From JAXLWB01 sp046328715 (GTDB lineage: Bacteria; Chloroflexota; Anaerolineae; Caldilineales; Caldilineaceae): a stretch of DNA of 64,000 nucleotides. The number at the start of each line of letters is the position of its first letter. Within the stretch, counting starts at the first letter, position 1. Below, in pieces: positions 52,103-61,236 of this stretch. Position numbers and translations under genes: made by a program. Under the pieces are notes generated by a model that saw only the letters and a list, made by a program, of their open reading frames with translations, had not been told where the DNA came from and ran no database searches. The stretch spans positions 42,815-106,814 of the forward strand of contig JAXLWB010000035.1 of the NCBI GenBank assembly GCA_046328715.1. The letters are read 5' to 3'.

Positions 52103-53902
52103 TCAACCGATCGCAGCCTCGGTTTGAAGCGGTAAGAGCACCGTAAAGGTTGTCCCGTAGCCGATTTCGCTCTTGATCTGCACTTCACCACACATCTGTT
52201 CTGACAGTTGGCGCACGATCGAAAGGCCCAGGCCATAGCCCTTGCGTTTGCCAGCAGCAGACGTTTCTAACTGTTGAAAGGGTTCAAAGATGGTGGACTG
52301 TAATTCTGGCGGGATGCCGCGTCCACTGTCAGTCACCTGGATCTTCCACTGTGTAGCCGACGCAGCACAAAGCTTGACCTCAATCTTGCCCGCGTCGGTA
52401 AACTTGATGGCGTTACTAACCAAGTTATTCAGAATTTGTAGAAGGCGATCCTGGTCGCCATAGAGGCGCAACGGCAAGACTGGATCGACCCAGGTGCTCA
52501 AGATCAACACTTTCTGCTCGGCATCCTCATAATTCTGTTGACAAACCTGTTCAATCAGGGCAGCAGGCGAAAATGGCTCTGATTTTAGGCGCATCTTGCC
52601 CGCATCGAGTTGAGCCGTATCCAGCAAATCGTCCACCAACTTGGTGAGAAAACGAGTGTAATCGAGAATAGTCGTTACGGCAGCTAACCTTTTTTCCGGC
52701 TGTTGATATTGGTTGCTGCTACGAATCAGCTCGGCATAGCTCATGATCACGCTGAGTGGGGTGCGCAGTTCATGGCTTACCTTGGCCAGCAATTGCGTTT
52801 TGAGCCGATCCGCTGCCATCGCCTCATCGCGGGCCACGGCTAATGCCTGTTCATTCTGCTTCTGTTGTGTAATGTCGTGAAGAAGTACAATTTTGCCACT
52901 TGGTTTGCCACCGACTGCTCGAATCGTTTCCACCTGCACCTGAAACCACCGCCTCCCTTGGCGCTCACACTCAAGCGACATTTCATACTCACCACTCTGC
53001 GTGATGCAGTATTCAACAAATTCTGGCCAAAAGGAGAAGAGTTTGCGTACATCGCTGCCCAAGGGCCGGCGACCTTGCAACTTGAAAATTTCAATCGTTG
53101 CCGGGTTGAGATCAGCCACTCGATTCTCATGGGTCAGCACAATCAGTGCATCACCCAGGGTATCAAAGATCACACGGCGGGCAATCGGCACAACGTTAAG
53201 CAGTTGTAACCGAAAGACATCCCAGGTCAACAGTGCCATGGTGATGGTAAAGGCCGAAGGAGTGAAGTCGAGCCAGGCCGGCTGCATGCGCGTGATAAAG
53301 CCGAGATTCGCTAACAAAGGTGCGAAGACAGCTAGCACAATATTCACGGCCTGCCATCGATAGACCAAAGGAGTTTGAAAGAGATGAAGAAGAATCAGTA
53401 CTGAGCCGGAGAGAATGACGGCGTAGGAGTAACCCGTATGCACCCAAAACCAGGGTCCATAGGTGTAATAGGTCATCGGCCCAAAAGGTGTATCTGCAAC
53501 GGATTGAGTGGCCCACACTAATCCATGCTGTTCAGTAGTCCAGAGCAAGCAGATGGTGGTCAACGGTATAACAAATGCGACCGACAGCGTTCGCCGTGTA
53601 ACCCAGTGACCACGACCGGTATAGTGCAACGCTAATGCGAGCGTGGTCAAGGGAACGGAAACGATGGCAAAATATTCAACCTTGTCCCACCAACGTTTAA
53701 CATCGATATCAACACTTAAATAGATAAAAAGTCTAAAGAGCGACCAGGCACCACATGCAACTGCTGCGTAAAATAACGCCTGTCCCAACGGCGAGGGCTG
53801 CTGTCGTCGAACATACAGCGCCAACGCAATACACATGAACAAGGTTATAAGAACTGGAATTTGTAACAGTGTGAAGTGCCAATTAAGAAACTGCGCCATC
53901 AT
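52103..53902 (-). CDS. 7TM-type sensor histidine kinase
   Basis: About 599 residues; ATG 53902 is used, with GTG 53917 as alternative. Residues 1-215 have seven hydrophobic segments, matching the N-terminal 7TM module of histidine kinases (WDKVEYFAIVSVPLTTLALA). A PAS domain follows (about 230-345; DALIVLTHENRVADLNPATI). HisKA contains KVSHELRTPLSVIMSYAELI (phospho-His). HATPase_c shows NNLVSNAIKFTDAG, DSGRGIPPE and GYGLGLSIV. No response regulator gene is adjacent. It is divergent from the phosphate operon, so a PhoR-like role is possible, but the 7TM sensor is not that of PhoR. Confidence 0.85.
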   Translation of the reverse strand: MMAQFLNWHFTLLQIPVLITLFMCIALALYVRRQQPSPLGQALFYAAVACGAWSLFRLFIYLSVDIDVKRWWDKVEYFAIVSVPLTTLALALHYTGRGHWVTRRTLSVAFVIPLTTICLLWTTEQHGLVWATQSVADTPFGPMTYYTYGPWFWVHTGYSYAVILSGSVLILLHLFQTPLVYRWQAVNIVLAVFAPLLANLGFITRMQPAWLDFTPSAFTITMALLTWDVFRLQLLNVVPIARRVIFDTLGDALIVLTHENRVADLNPATIEIFKLQGRRPLGSDVRKLFSFWPEFVEYCITQSGEYEMSLECERQGRRWFQVQVETIRAVGGKPSGKIVLLHDITQQKQNEQALAVARDEAMAADRLKTQLLAKVSHELRTPLSVIMSYAELIRSSNQYQQPEKRLAAVTTILDYTRFLTKLVDDLLDTAQLDAGKMRLKSEPFSPAALIEQVCQQNYEDAEQKVLILSTWVDPVLPLRLYGDQDRLLQILNNLVSNAIKFTDAGKIEVKLCAASATQWKIQVTDSGRGIPPELQSTIFEPFQQLETSAAGKRKGYGLGLSIVRQLSEQMCGEVQIKSEIGYGTTFTVLLPLQTEAAIG

Positions 53903-54164
53903 ATAATGTGTTACCACGCCCTTCGCGATCTTCTAGAATCTTGAGAAGCGGTCAGCAAAGCACACCTGATTGATTTTGCAATGAGAGCACCACGTTGACG
54001 CCTAGATATGTGCTGTTCAGACATTTCTTAAAAATAAGTTAAATTTTTCAGCAGTGATTTCGGCGTAAGGATAACATACCTAATCACGATTCGGCAACCG
54101 TGATTTGAACAGTTATCGGTTCGGGTAACAGAAATATGGAATATTGGACATGAGCAACATTTTA

Positions 54165-54180
54165 TTAACCTGTTGTTAAC
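54165..54180 (+). promoter_or_regulatory. candidate Pho box upstream of pstS
   Basis: TTAAC occurs at 54165 and 54176, an 11-bp direct repeat (TTAACCTGTTGTTAAC). PhoP/PhoB-type boxes are direct repeats with this period, often TT(A/T)AC(A). It lies 45 nt before the pstS start. The rest of 53903-54224 contains AT-rich stretches and the divergent promoters, but no gene. Confidence 0.45.
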
Positions 54181-54224
54181 ATACCGAAAAACAAACATTG
54201 ACGAAGTGTAAATATATTGTAGCT

Positions 54225-55154
54225 ATGCGTAACTCTTTTTTCCCTCACAAATTGGGCATTCTACCTCATACGCTGCTTGTACTTCTGGCGGTTAGCGTTT
54301 TATTGATCGCCTGTGCGACAGGAAAAGCACAACAAAGTGATGGCAATTCTTCGACGCAGTCACTGTCGATTCAAAACAAAGGTTCGGATACGATGGTCAA
54401 TCTGGCCCTGGGTTGGGCCGAGGCGTATCATCAGAAAGTGCCTACAGTCTCGATTGCCGTGACGGGCGGCGGATCAGGTACAGGGATTGCGGCGTTGATC
54501 AATGGCACGCTTGACATTGCCAATGCCTCACGTGCTATGAAGGATAGTGAGATCGAAGAAGCCAAGGCCAATGGCGTTGACCCAGTCGAGTTTGTCGTCG
54601 CCATTGATGCGTTGGCCATCATCGTCCATCCGAACAACCCGGTGAATCAGTTGACCATTGACCAACTGGCGGATATCTTTACGGGGCGAGTTGCGAACTG
54701 GAAAGAGGTTGGGGGCAATGATGCACCAATTGTGCTTGTCTCACGAGAGACAAATTCAGGTACGCATGTCTACTTCCTAGAGCAGGTCGTGCGCAAAGGT
54801 TCGAAGGACAATAAAGATATCTTCGCACCGCAGACCTTACTCATGCCTTCCTCGGTTGGCATTACCAGCGAGGTGCAGCGCAATGTCAATGCCATCGGCT
54901 ATGATGGGCTGGGCTACGTTGACCCTGCTCACGAGAAGCTAGTCGCTATCGCACGCGATGTCAACTCCCCCTACGTTCCGCCCTCGGTGGAGAGCGGGGC
55001 CAGCGGGGAATATCCGATTGCACGTAACCTGTACATGTATACAGCCGGCCAGCCCACAGGTGCGATTGCCGATTATATGCAATGGATTCAGGGCCAGGAG
55101 GGACAAAAAATTGTCGTTGACTTGGGCTTTGTCCCATTGAAGGATAAGCAATAG
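54225..55154 (+). CDS. pstS: phosphate ABC transporter substrate-binding lipoprotein
   Basis: A 309-residue protein; ATG 54225 starts the signal, and the alternative TTG 54198 adds nine residues. The lipobox is LLIAC. The phosphate-binding loop pattern is present: GSDTMVNLALGWAEAY, VTGGGSGTGIAAL, and VSRETNSGTHVYFLEQVV. It captures phosphate at the outer face for PstC/PstA. It is the first gene of pstS-pstC-pstA-pstB1-pstB2-phoU. Confidence 0.95.
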   Translation: MRNSFFPHKLGILPHTLLVLLAVSVLLIACATGKAQQSDGNSSTQSLSIQNKGSDTMVNLALGWAEAYHQKVPTVSIAVTGGGSGTGIAALINGTLDIANASRAMKDSEIEEAKANGVDPVEFVVAIDALAIIVHPNNPVNQLTIDQLADIFTGRVANWKEVGGNDAPIVLVSRETNSGTHVYFLEQVVRKGSKDNKDIFAPQTLLMPSSVGITSEVQRNVNAIGYDGLGYVDPAHEKLVAIARDVNSPYVPPSVESGASGEYPIARNLYMYTAGQPTGAIADYMQWIQGQEGQKIVVDLGFVPLKDKQ

Positions 55155-55189
55155 ATGAACAACGCGACACATTGTTTGGAGCATTTCGC

Positions 55190-56131
55190 ATGATTAATGC
55201 AGAGAAATTAAGTGCACCTTCGAATATTCAAGCACCCCAGACACCATCCAAACAGAATGAGCGCCTGATCGAAGGCATCATCTACGGCGCAGGGATCTCA
55301 GCCATTTTGCTGATTGGGTTGATCTTCTTTTTCCTGTTGCGTGAGGGTCTGCCTGCCTTTATTCACATCGCACCTGGTGAATTGTTAGCCAGTCGCTGGT
55401 ATCCGATTGAAGACAAGTTTGGGCTGCTGCCACTGATTGCGGGTTCGTTGATCGTCACCCTGGGCTCGGTGATCATTGCTGTGCCGTTGGGTGTACTCAC
55501 CGCAGTCTATCTCGGTGAGATCGCCCCGACCTGGCAGCGCGAGATCCTCAAACCGCTAATCGAGTTACTGGCAGGCATCCCATCGATCATTTTGGGCTTC
55601 TTGGGTTGGGTGGTCTTGGCACCGCTGGTACAGGCGGCTGGAGCACGCACCGGACTCACTGCCTTTACTGGCTCGCTGATCTTGGCCTATATGGCCCTGC
55701 CCACCATCATCAGCATTGCCGAGGATGCGCTCTACTCGGTGCCTAAGGAATACCGTGACGGAGCGATGGCGATTGGGGCAACCCAGTGGCAGACGATTTG
55801 GCGTGTGGTTTTGCCTGCTGCTCGCTCGGGACTTGTCATTGCGATCATGCTGGGCGTCGGGCGAGCCATTGGCGAAACGATGGCGGTAATGATGGTCACC
55901 GGCAATGCAGCCAACATCCCTGCGCTAGGGCCGGGCATGTTCTTCGAACCGGTACGCACGATGACAGCAACCATCGCCGCCGAGATGGGCGAAGTGGCCA
56001 AGGGGAGCCTACACTATCAAACTTTGTTTGCCATCGGCATTGTCCTGTTCGTGATCACCTTTATCATCAACACGCTTGCAGGGGCGCTGGTTGGCTCCCA
56101 AGGCAAGCGCAGCCGAGGAAGCCAAGTATGA
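55190..56131 (+). CDS. pstC: phosphate ABC transporter permease
   Basis: A 313-residue permease; ATG 55190 has TTTGGAGC 9-12 nt upstream. Six membrane segments are visible, and the family motifs are LLPLIAGSLIVTLGSVIIAV, and the coupling loop DALYSVPKEYRDGAMAIGAT. GVGRAIGETMAVMMVTGN is characteristic of PstC. Its stop overlaps the PstA start (ATGA), indicating coupled translation. Confidence 0.95.
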   Translation: MINAEKLSAPSNIQAPQTPSKQNERLIEGIIYGAGISAILLIGLIFFFLLREGLPAFIHIAPGELLASRWYPIEDKFGLLPLIAGSLIVTLGSVIIAVPLGVLTAVYLGEIAPTWQREILKPLIELLAGIPSIILGFLGWVVLAPLVQAAGARTGLTAFTGSLILAYMALPTIISIAEDALYSVPKEYRDGAMAIGATQWQTIWRVVLPAARSGLVIAIMLGVGRAIGETMAVMMVTGNAANIPALGPGMFFEPVRTMTATIAAEMGEVAKGSLHYQTLFAIGIVLFVITFIINTLAGALVGSQGKRSRGSQV

Positions 56132-56973
56132 CCCGTCAAAAAATCAATGAGCTGGCACTGGCTGCGATCTCGGTCCTTGCCCTGCTCGTGGTCATTCCGA
56201 TTGTGTTGATCATCCTCTTTGTGGTCTACAATGGGATTTCAGCTTTAAATTGGGAGTTTCTCGTCAGTGCGCCGCGCGGTGGCTTGCGTGAGGGCGGCAT
56301 CGGGCCAGCTTTACTTGGAACTGTCTTCCTCACCTTTGGCACGGCCATTGTTGCCTTGCCATTGGCGGTGGCGGCTGCGATCTACCTGGCCGAGTATGCC
56401 AAGAACAACCTGTTGACGCGCAGCATCCGCGTGGCGATCGTCAATTTGGCTGGCATCCCGTCGATTGTCTATGGCCTCTTTGGATTGGGCGCCTTTGTGC
56501 TCTTTTTGCGCTTCGGCACCTCGATCCTGGCGGGCGCATTAACACTTGGCATCATGACCTTGCCGGTCGTGATCAGCACCGCCGAGGAAGCAATTCGCAG
56601 TGTGCCACAGGAATTTCGTATCACTAGCCTGAGTCTGGGGGCCACACGTTGGCAGACCATTCGTTATCAGGTCTTGCCCCACGCACTGCCCGGTATTCTA
56701 ACGGGCGTGATCCTTGGGCTAGGACGGGCGGCAGGTGAAACCGCACCCATTCTTTTTACGGCGGCAGCAGTCTACCTGCCCGAATTACCCAACTCAATCT
56801 TCGACCAGACGATGGCGCTGCCCTATCATCTTTATGTGATTGCTACCCAAGTGCCGGGCATGCCCCTGACCGTCCAATATGGTACAGCGTTGGTGCTTTT
56901 GTTGGTCGTACTATCCCTGACGCTGGTGGCGACCATCGTTCGCACCAACGCCCGTCGCCGCCGTCAGTGGTAA
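56128..56973 (+). CDS. pstA: phosphate ABC transporter permease
   Basis: A 281-residue permease; ATG 56128 overlaps the pstC stop by 4 nt (ATGA). Family features are WEFLVSAPRGGLREGGIGPA, AIYLAEYAKNNLLTRSIR, NLAGIPSIVYGLFGLGAF, the coupling loop EEAIRSVPQEFRITSLSLGA, and GLGRAAGETAPILFTAAA. It pairs with PstC to form the channel. A palindromic repeat separates it from pstB1 by 89 nt. Confidence 0.95.
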   Translation: MTRQKINELALAAISVLALLVVIPIVLIILFVVYNGISALNWEFLVSAPRGGLREGGIGPALLGTVFLTFGTAIVALPLAVAAAIYLAEYAKNNLLTRSIRVAIVNLAGIPSIVYGLFGLGAFVLFLRFGTSILAGALTLGIMTLPVVISTAEEAIRSVPQEFRITSLSLGATRWQTIRYQVLPHALPGILTGVILGLGRAAGETAPILFTAAAVYLPELPNSIFDQTMALPYHLYVIATQVPGMPLTVQYGTALVLLLVVLSLTLVATIVRTNARRRRQW

Positions 56974-56980
56974 AACGGCT

Positions 56981-57045
56981 CCACCCTAACCCTCCCCGAA
57001 AGAGAGGAAATTTTGACTCCCTTTCGGAAGAGTTAGGGTAGGGCT
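56981..57045. repeat. short CCCTAACCC palindrome inside the pst operon
   Basis: CCACCCTAACCCTCCCCGAA and TTCGGAAGAGTTAGGGTAGG are inverted. It belongs to the family seen at 14260, 22270 and 49561. It lies between pstA and pstB1 and may influence the relative expression of the two halves of the operon. Confidence 0.7.
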
Positions 57046-57062
57046 TACTGAATGTAGTCTAT

Positions 57063-57821
57063 ATGCAACCGAAGCTTTCGATTAACAATCTCACCTTTAC
57101 CCATGCCGGCGGCGTTACTGCACTCAAGGGAATCAACTTGAGCATCCAGCCAAACGAATTATTTGTACTCTTTGGCCCGTCACGCAGTGGCAAATCTACC
57201 TTACTGCGTCTGCTCAACCGCCTCTCGGACTTGAGCGAGGGGACGACACGTAGCGGCACGATCAGCTTCAACGGGCAGGATATCTTTGCGCCCGAGGTCG
57301 ATGTCAGTGAACTGCGACGGCGCATCAGCATGGTCTTCGCCATTCCGACGCCATTGCCCGGTTCGATCCGCGAAAACCTCACCTATGGGCTGCGTATGGC
57401 TGGCATGCGCCAACCTGCGATCTTTGAGCAACGCATCGAGACAGCGCTCAAGCAGGCAGCACTGTGGGATGAGGTGAAGGATCGGCTGGACAGCTCGGCC
57501 TTTGCGCTTTCTGGTGGTCAGAAGCAACGGCTCTGTCTGGCGCGCAGCCTAGCGATGGAGCCAGAGGTGATTGTACTTGACAATCCAACCTCAGGACTGG
57601 ATCCGCTGTCGACGGCTATGGTCGAGGAATCGCTCTACGAACTAAAACAGCGCTACACGATTATCATGGTGCCACACAGTGTGCAACAGGCAGGTCGTGT
57701 CGCCGATCGTGCCGCCTTTTTATTGAATGGCGAGTTGATTGAAGTCGGTCGTGGACAAGAGCTCTTTGTCAGACCCAAACAAAAACAGACGGAAGATTAC
57801 GTCACCGGCCGTTTTGGCTGA
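57063..57821 (+). CDS. pstB: PstB-like ATPase 1, degenerate Q-loop and Walker B
   Basis: A 252-residue PstB-like protein. Walker A is intact (FGPSRSGKSTLLR). The signature is canonical (ALSGGQKQRLCLARSLA), as is the switch His (VPHSVQQAG). Two catalytic positions have changed. The Q-loop reads MVFAIPTPLPGS where PstB proteins have VFQxPNPFP (Gln to Ala). Walker B reads VIVLDNPTSGLDP where LMDEPxSALDP is expected (catalytic Glu to Asn). It could bind ATP but should hydrolyse poorly at its own Walker site. Its LSGGQ can still complete the site of a partner, which the following gene would supply. It ends 16 nt before the ATG of that gene. Confidence 0.9.
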   Translation: MQPKLSINNLTFTHAGGVTALKGINLSIQPNELFVLFGPSRSGKSTLLRLLNRLSDLSEGTTRSGTISFNGQDIFAPEVDVSELRRRISMVFAIPTPLPGSIRENLTYGLRMAGMRQPAIFEQRIETALKQAALWDEVKDRLDSSAFALSGGQKQRLCLARSLAMEPEVIVLDNPTSGLDPLSTAMVEESLYELKQRYTIIMVPHSVQQAGRVADRAAFLLNGELIEVGRGQELFVRPKQKQTEDYVTGRFG

Positions 57822-57837
57822 TGCTTTACCTTTTGCT

Positions 57838-58599
57838 ATGGACGAGAAAATCAAAATTGCAGTCAAAGATTTCAACTTTTTTTACGGTTCTTTTCAAGCG
57901 CTTTCCGGACTTAACCTGGCAATCTACGAGCATCGTATCACCGCTTTGATCGGGCCGTCGGGCTGTGGCAAGTCCACCTTTTTGCGCTCGCTCAACCGCA
58001 TGAATGACTCGATCAAGGGAGCGCGTGCCGAAGGTGAAGTTCTGTTAGATGGTGAGAATATCTACGGATCGCGCGTCGATGTGACCACGCTGCGCCAAAA
58101 TATTGGCATGGTCTTCCAACGTCCAAACCCATTTCCACAGAGCATCTACGACAATGTCGCCTTTGGCCCACGTGTCCTAGGCATGACCAAAACCGTCCCA
58201 CTCGATAAGATTGTCGAGGATAGTCTGAAAGATGCAGCGCTATGGAGTGAAGTGAAGGACAATCTGAATGCGCCAGCGTTGGCACTCAATCCTGGCCAGC
58301 AGCAACGCCTCTGTATTGCGCGCACCATTGCCGTCAAACCCAAGGTGATTTTGATGGATGAACCATGCTCTGCCTTGGACCCAGTAGCAACTCTTAGCGT
58401 AGAAGACTTGATGCGGCGCTTGGCTGAGGAGTATACTATTGTGATTGTCACGCACAACATGCAACAAGCAGCCCGAGCATCCGACTATACAGGCTTCTTT
58501 TGGCTAGGAAAGCTAGTGGAATTTGGTCCCACTCGCCAGCTTTTTGTTGCTCCCACCGATGCGCTGACCGAAGCTTATGTAAACGGGAGAAGAGGGTAA
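57838..58599 (+). CDS. pstB: PstB-like ATPase 2, degenerate signature motif
   Basis: A 253-residue PstB. Walker A (LIGPSGCGKSTFLRSLNRMN), Q-loop (MVFQRPNPFPQSIYDNVAFG), Walker B (VILMDEPCSALDP) and switch His (VTHNMQQA) are all canonical. The signature, however, reads LALNPGQQQRLCIARTIA: LSGGQ has become LNPGQ, with Ser to Asn and the first Gly to Pro. A homodimer would therefore have two defective signature halves. Paired with PstB1, its catalytic Walker site would face an intact LSGGQ. ATG 57838 is used; the upstream open frame overlaps pstB1. Confidence 0.9.
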   Translation: MDEKIKIAVKDFNFFYGSFQALSGLNLAIYEHRITALIGPSGCGKSTFLRSLNRMNDSIKGARAEGEVLLDGENIYGSRVDVTTLRQNIGMVFQRPNPFPQSIYDNVAFGPRVLGMTKTVPLDKIVEDSLKDAALWSEVKDNLNAPALALNPGQQQRLCIARTIAVKPKVILMDEPCSALDPVATLSVEDLMRRLAEEYTIVIVTHNMQQAARASDYTGFFWLGKLVEFGPTRQLFVAPTDALTEAYVNGRRG

Positions 58600-58602
58600 T
58601 CG

Positions 58603-59274
58603 ATGCGCGAGTATTACCAACAGGAGCTGTCACGACTAAAAGACGAGTTATATTTGCTTGGAAGTATGGTGTCGAATGCGTTGGTCGTATCGTTGGATGC
58701 GTTGATCAACCACGATCAGGAAGCAGCGGTGCGTGTGATCATCGGCGACCGCTTGATCAATACCAAACGCTATCGCATGGAAGAGGATTGCCTTATTCTG
58801 ATCGCCACCCAAGCACCAATGGCGCGCGACCTGCGCTTTCTAGCAGGTGTGTTAGAGATCGTCTCCGAGCTTGAGCGCATTGGTGACTATGCCAAGGGCA
58901 TTGCCCGCATTACCCAATACATCGGTGATACGCCACATGTCAAGCCCTTGGTCCATATCCCCAAGATGTGTGACCTCGTGACTAACATGCTCAAACGCTC
59001 ACTTGATGCCTTTATCGCAGGCGACGTCGAGAGTGCGCGCTCCATTCCCAAAGAAGACGACGAGGTAGATGCCCTATATAACATCGTTAACAAGGATCTG
59101 ATTGCCCTGATCGTGCAGAATCCGCAAATTATCGACAATGCCAACTATCTCAGTTGGGCCGCCCATAATCTGGAGCGCGCCGCCGACCGAGTCACCAATA
59201 TCTGCGAACGGGTCATCTACACCGTAACTGGCGAACTGATCGAAATGAGTGGCCCTGGCCCCGAGATGAACTAA
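58603..59274 (+). CDS. phoU: phosphate transport/signalling regulator PhoU
   Basis: A 223-residue all-helical protein starting 3 nt after pstB2. Two PhoU repeats are visible, each with the metal-binding pattern: LRFLAGVLEIVSELERIGDY (E-x-x-x-D) and LSWAAHNLERAADRVTNICE. PhoU connects the Pst transporter to the histidine kinase and damps phosphate uptake. Its presence at the end of the operon supports control by a PhoR-like kinase, although none of that classic type is adjacent. Confidence 0.95.
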   Translation: MREYYQQELSRLKDELYLLGSMVSNALVVSLDALINHDQEAAVRVIIGDRLINTKRYRMEEDCLILIATQAPMARDLRFLAGVLEIVSELERIGDYAKGIARITQYIGDTPHVKPLVHIPKMCDLVTNMLKRSLDAFIAGDVESARSIPKEDDEVDALYNIVNKDLIALIVQNPQIIDNANYLSWAAHNLERAADRVTNICERVIYTVTGELIEMSGPGPEMN

Positions 59275-59497
59275 ACTCCAATGTAGTACCTACTCTGGCG
59301 CATCACAGAGAACGCTGGAAAAGCATAGAGCGAATAAGAACTACGGATGCTGCTTTCGCGCTTTGTCCTCCGTGGCTCCTTTGTACCTTCTGTATAATCG
59401 CCTCAAACCCTGTCAGCCCCTTGTAAGCATCGCCCCATTTGAGTTATAGTATAACTATCTAATATTGCATGCATTCTTGGAACCAATACTTCCTGCT

Positions 59498-60985
59498 ATG
59501 GCCACGTTGAATCTATCGACCCTTACATCTTATCTCCATACTGTACTTGGGCGTAGAGTGCAATGTCGCCGAGCTTCCGTCCTTCTCATTGCTATACTCT
59601 GCATTGTACTCGTAGCAACCTACCTACCTGGCGACGCAACTGCCTTTGCTGAAGCAAACGAGCCACACATTGTTGGTGGACAAGATGCCGATCGGGGAGA
59701 ATATCCCTGGCAGGTCATGATCACAGACAGCCATTTCTATCCGTTCTGCGGTGGGTCATTGATTGCGGCCAAGTGGGTGCTCACTGCGGCGCATTGCGTT
59801 CAGGGACTCACAGCTACCACGTTGCAACGTATTCATTTGGTACTGGGCGCCTACGAGTACAACAACACCAATGAAACCGGTCGGCAGGTCTTCCAAGTGG
59901 CACGTGCCATCCAACATCCAGACTTTGTGCCAAGTACGTTCGACAACGACGTGGCACTGATCGAGCTAACTCAGCCTGTCGTGCAGTCACCTTGGGTGCG
60001 TGCAATTAACCGCTCCCGCAATAGTCGGGACGATGCACTTTGGCAACCGGGTCAGGAAGCAGTAGTAATCGGCTGGGGTTTTACCAGTGAAGCGGGCGGC
60101 ACGCCTGCTGTATTACAAGAAGTGACGGTGCCGATTGCGGAACAGACAGAGTGCAACTCGGTGTTTGGTAACGCGATCACGGCCAACATGCTGTGCGCTG
60201 GCCCAGTTGCCGGCAGCAAGGACGCTTGTCGTGGCGATAGTGGTGGCCCGTTGATGGTGGCCGATGAAGCTGGCATCTATCATGTGGTCGGCCTCGTCAG
60301 TTGGGGCAATGGCTGTGCCCGTCCCAATCGGTTCGGCGTCTATACTCGGCTCTCGCGTTACGAGAAGTGGATTGACGATTATGTCAATGACGATCTCGGT
60401 GCTACCCCCACCAAGCTCACGCTGCTGGCTAACGACGGTTTCGACCACGGCCCAGATCATTCCTGGCAGGAAAGCTCACCATTGGCGGTTGAACTGATTG
60501 TCAACTATGGTCCGGTATTGGCCGCCTCCGGTCAACACCTCGCCTGGTTAGGCGGCTCGCCCAATCAAAGCGACCGCATCTGGCAGATAGTCACCATGCC
60601 CCAAGGGGAAGCGCTTTTTCTCAACTATCAATATCAGATTCGCTCTGAAGAGCCAACCTGCGGGCACGATCAAGCATTGCTCATCGTCGGCCAATGGCGC
60701 TACAAGAGCTACAAGCTCTGTCAACAGAATGCAACCAGTGGTTGGCAATCTGCGGCCATCAAACTCGATGCCTTGGGTAGCCAACAAGTCATCATCAAGG
60801 TGCTTCTTGCCAACGATGCACACGATCCCAGTAGCTTTTTTCTCGACAATATTCAATTCTCCACAGGCAGACCGCTCAATCCCAATGTCATCTGGATCGA
60901 AGCGGCGGAAGCCTTTGACCCAGTCGAAGGGCGCAGCGAGTTGATTGTGCCGACCGAGACATTCCTTCCGCTACTCTCTCGCTAA
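59498..60985 (+). CDS. exported trypsin-like serine protease (S1A) with TFLPLLSR tail
   Basis: A 495-residue protein; ATG 59498 is used (a TTG 33 nt upstream is possible). Residues about 27-55 form the export signal. The S1A domain starts at the activation site HIVGGQDADRGEYPWQV, so it is made as a zymogen. The triad is His in LTAAHCVQG, Asp in DNDVALIEL, and Ser in ACRGDSGGPLMV. Disulfide-forming Cys residues are conserved. Residues about 300-480 form a jelly-roll-like domain (LLANDGFDHGPDHSWQESSP) that may bind substrate. The last residues are TFLPLLSR, the tail shared with four other exported proteins here. Animal-type trypsin genes are uncommon in most bacteria. Confidence 0.9.
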   Translation: MATLNLSTLTSYLHTVLGRRVQCRRASVLLIAILCIVLVATYLPGDATAFAEANEPHIVGGQDADRGEYPWQVMITDSHFYPFCGGSLIAAKWVLTAAHCVQGLTATTLQRIHLVLGAYEYNNTNETGRQVFQVARAIQHPDFVPSTFDNDVALIELTQPVVQSPWVRAINRSRNSRDDALWQPGQEAVVIGWGFTSEAGGTPAVLQEVTVPIAEQTECNSVFGNAITANMLCAGPVAGSKDACRGDSGGPLMVADEAGIYHVVGLVSWGNGCARPNRFGVYTRLSRYEKWIDDYVNDDLGATPTKLTLLANDGFDHGPDHSWQESSPLAVELIVNYGPVLAASGQHLAWLGGSPNQSDRIWQIVTMPQGEALFLNYQYQIRSEEPTCGHDQALLIVGQWRYKSYKLCQQNATSGWQSAAIKLDALGSQQVIIKVLLANDAHDPSSFFLDNIQFSTGRPLNPNVIWIEAAEAFDPVEGRSELIVPTETFLPLLSR

Positions 60986-61236
60986 CCCTGCCCAAATTGT
61001 ATCAGCCTCCACACCTCTGTAAATCTAGAATCTACAATTCACATTGCGCAATGTTTGCCTTTCCACCACATATTGAAAGCAATACGTAACACTTAGATGC
61101 AGTGATTAACTGTAAACTAAAATTAAATTATCATAGCATCATTGTCAGTATTGAAGATGGATTCGTATGCTGCTTCTCCACCATTCTAGGCATAGGGTGA
61201 TCAAAAGAGAAGCGCAAACTCCAAGAGGTGGGAAAG

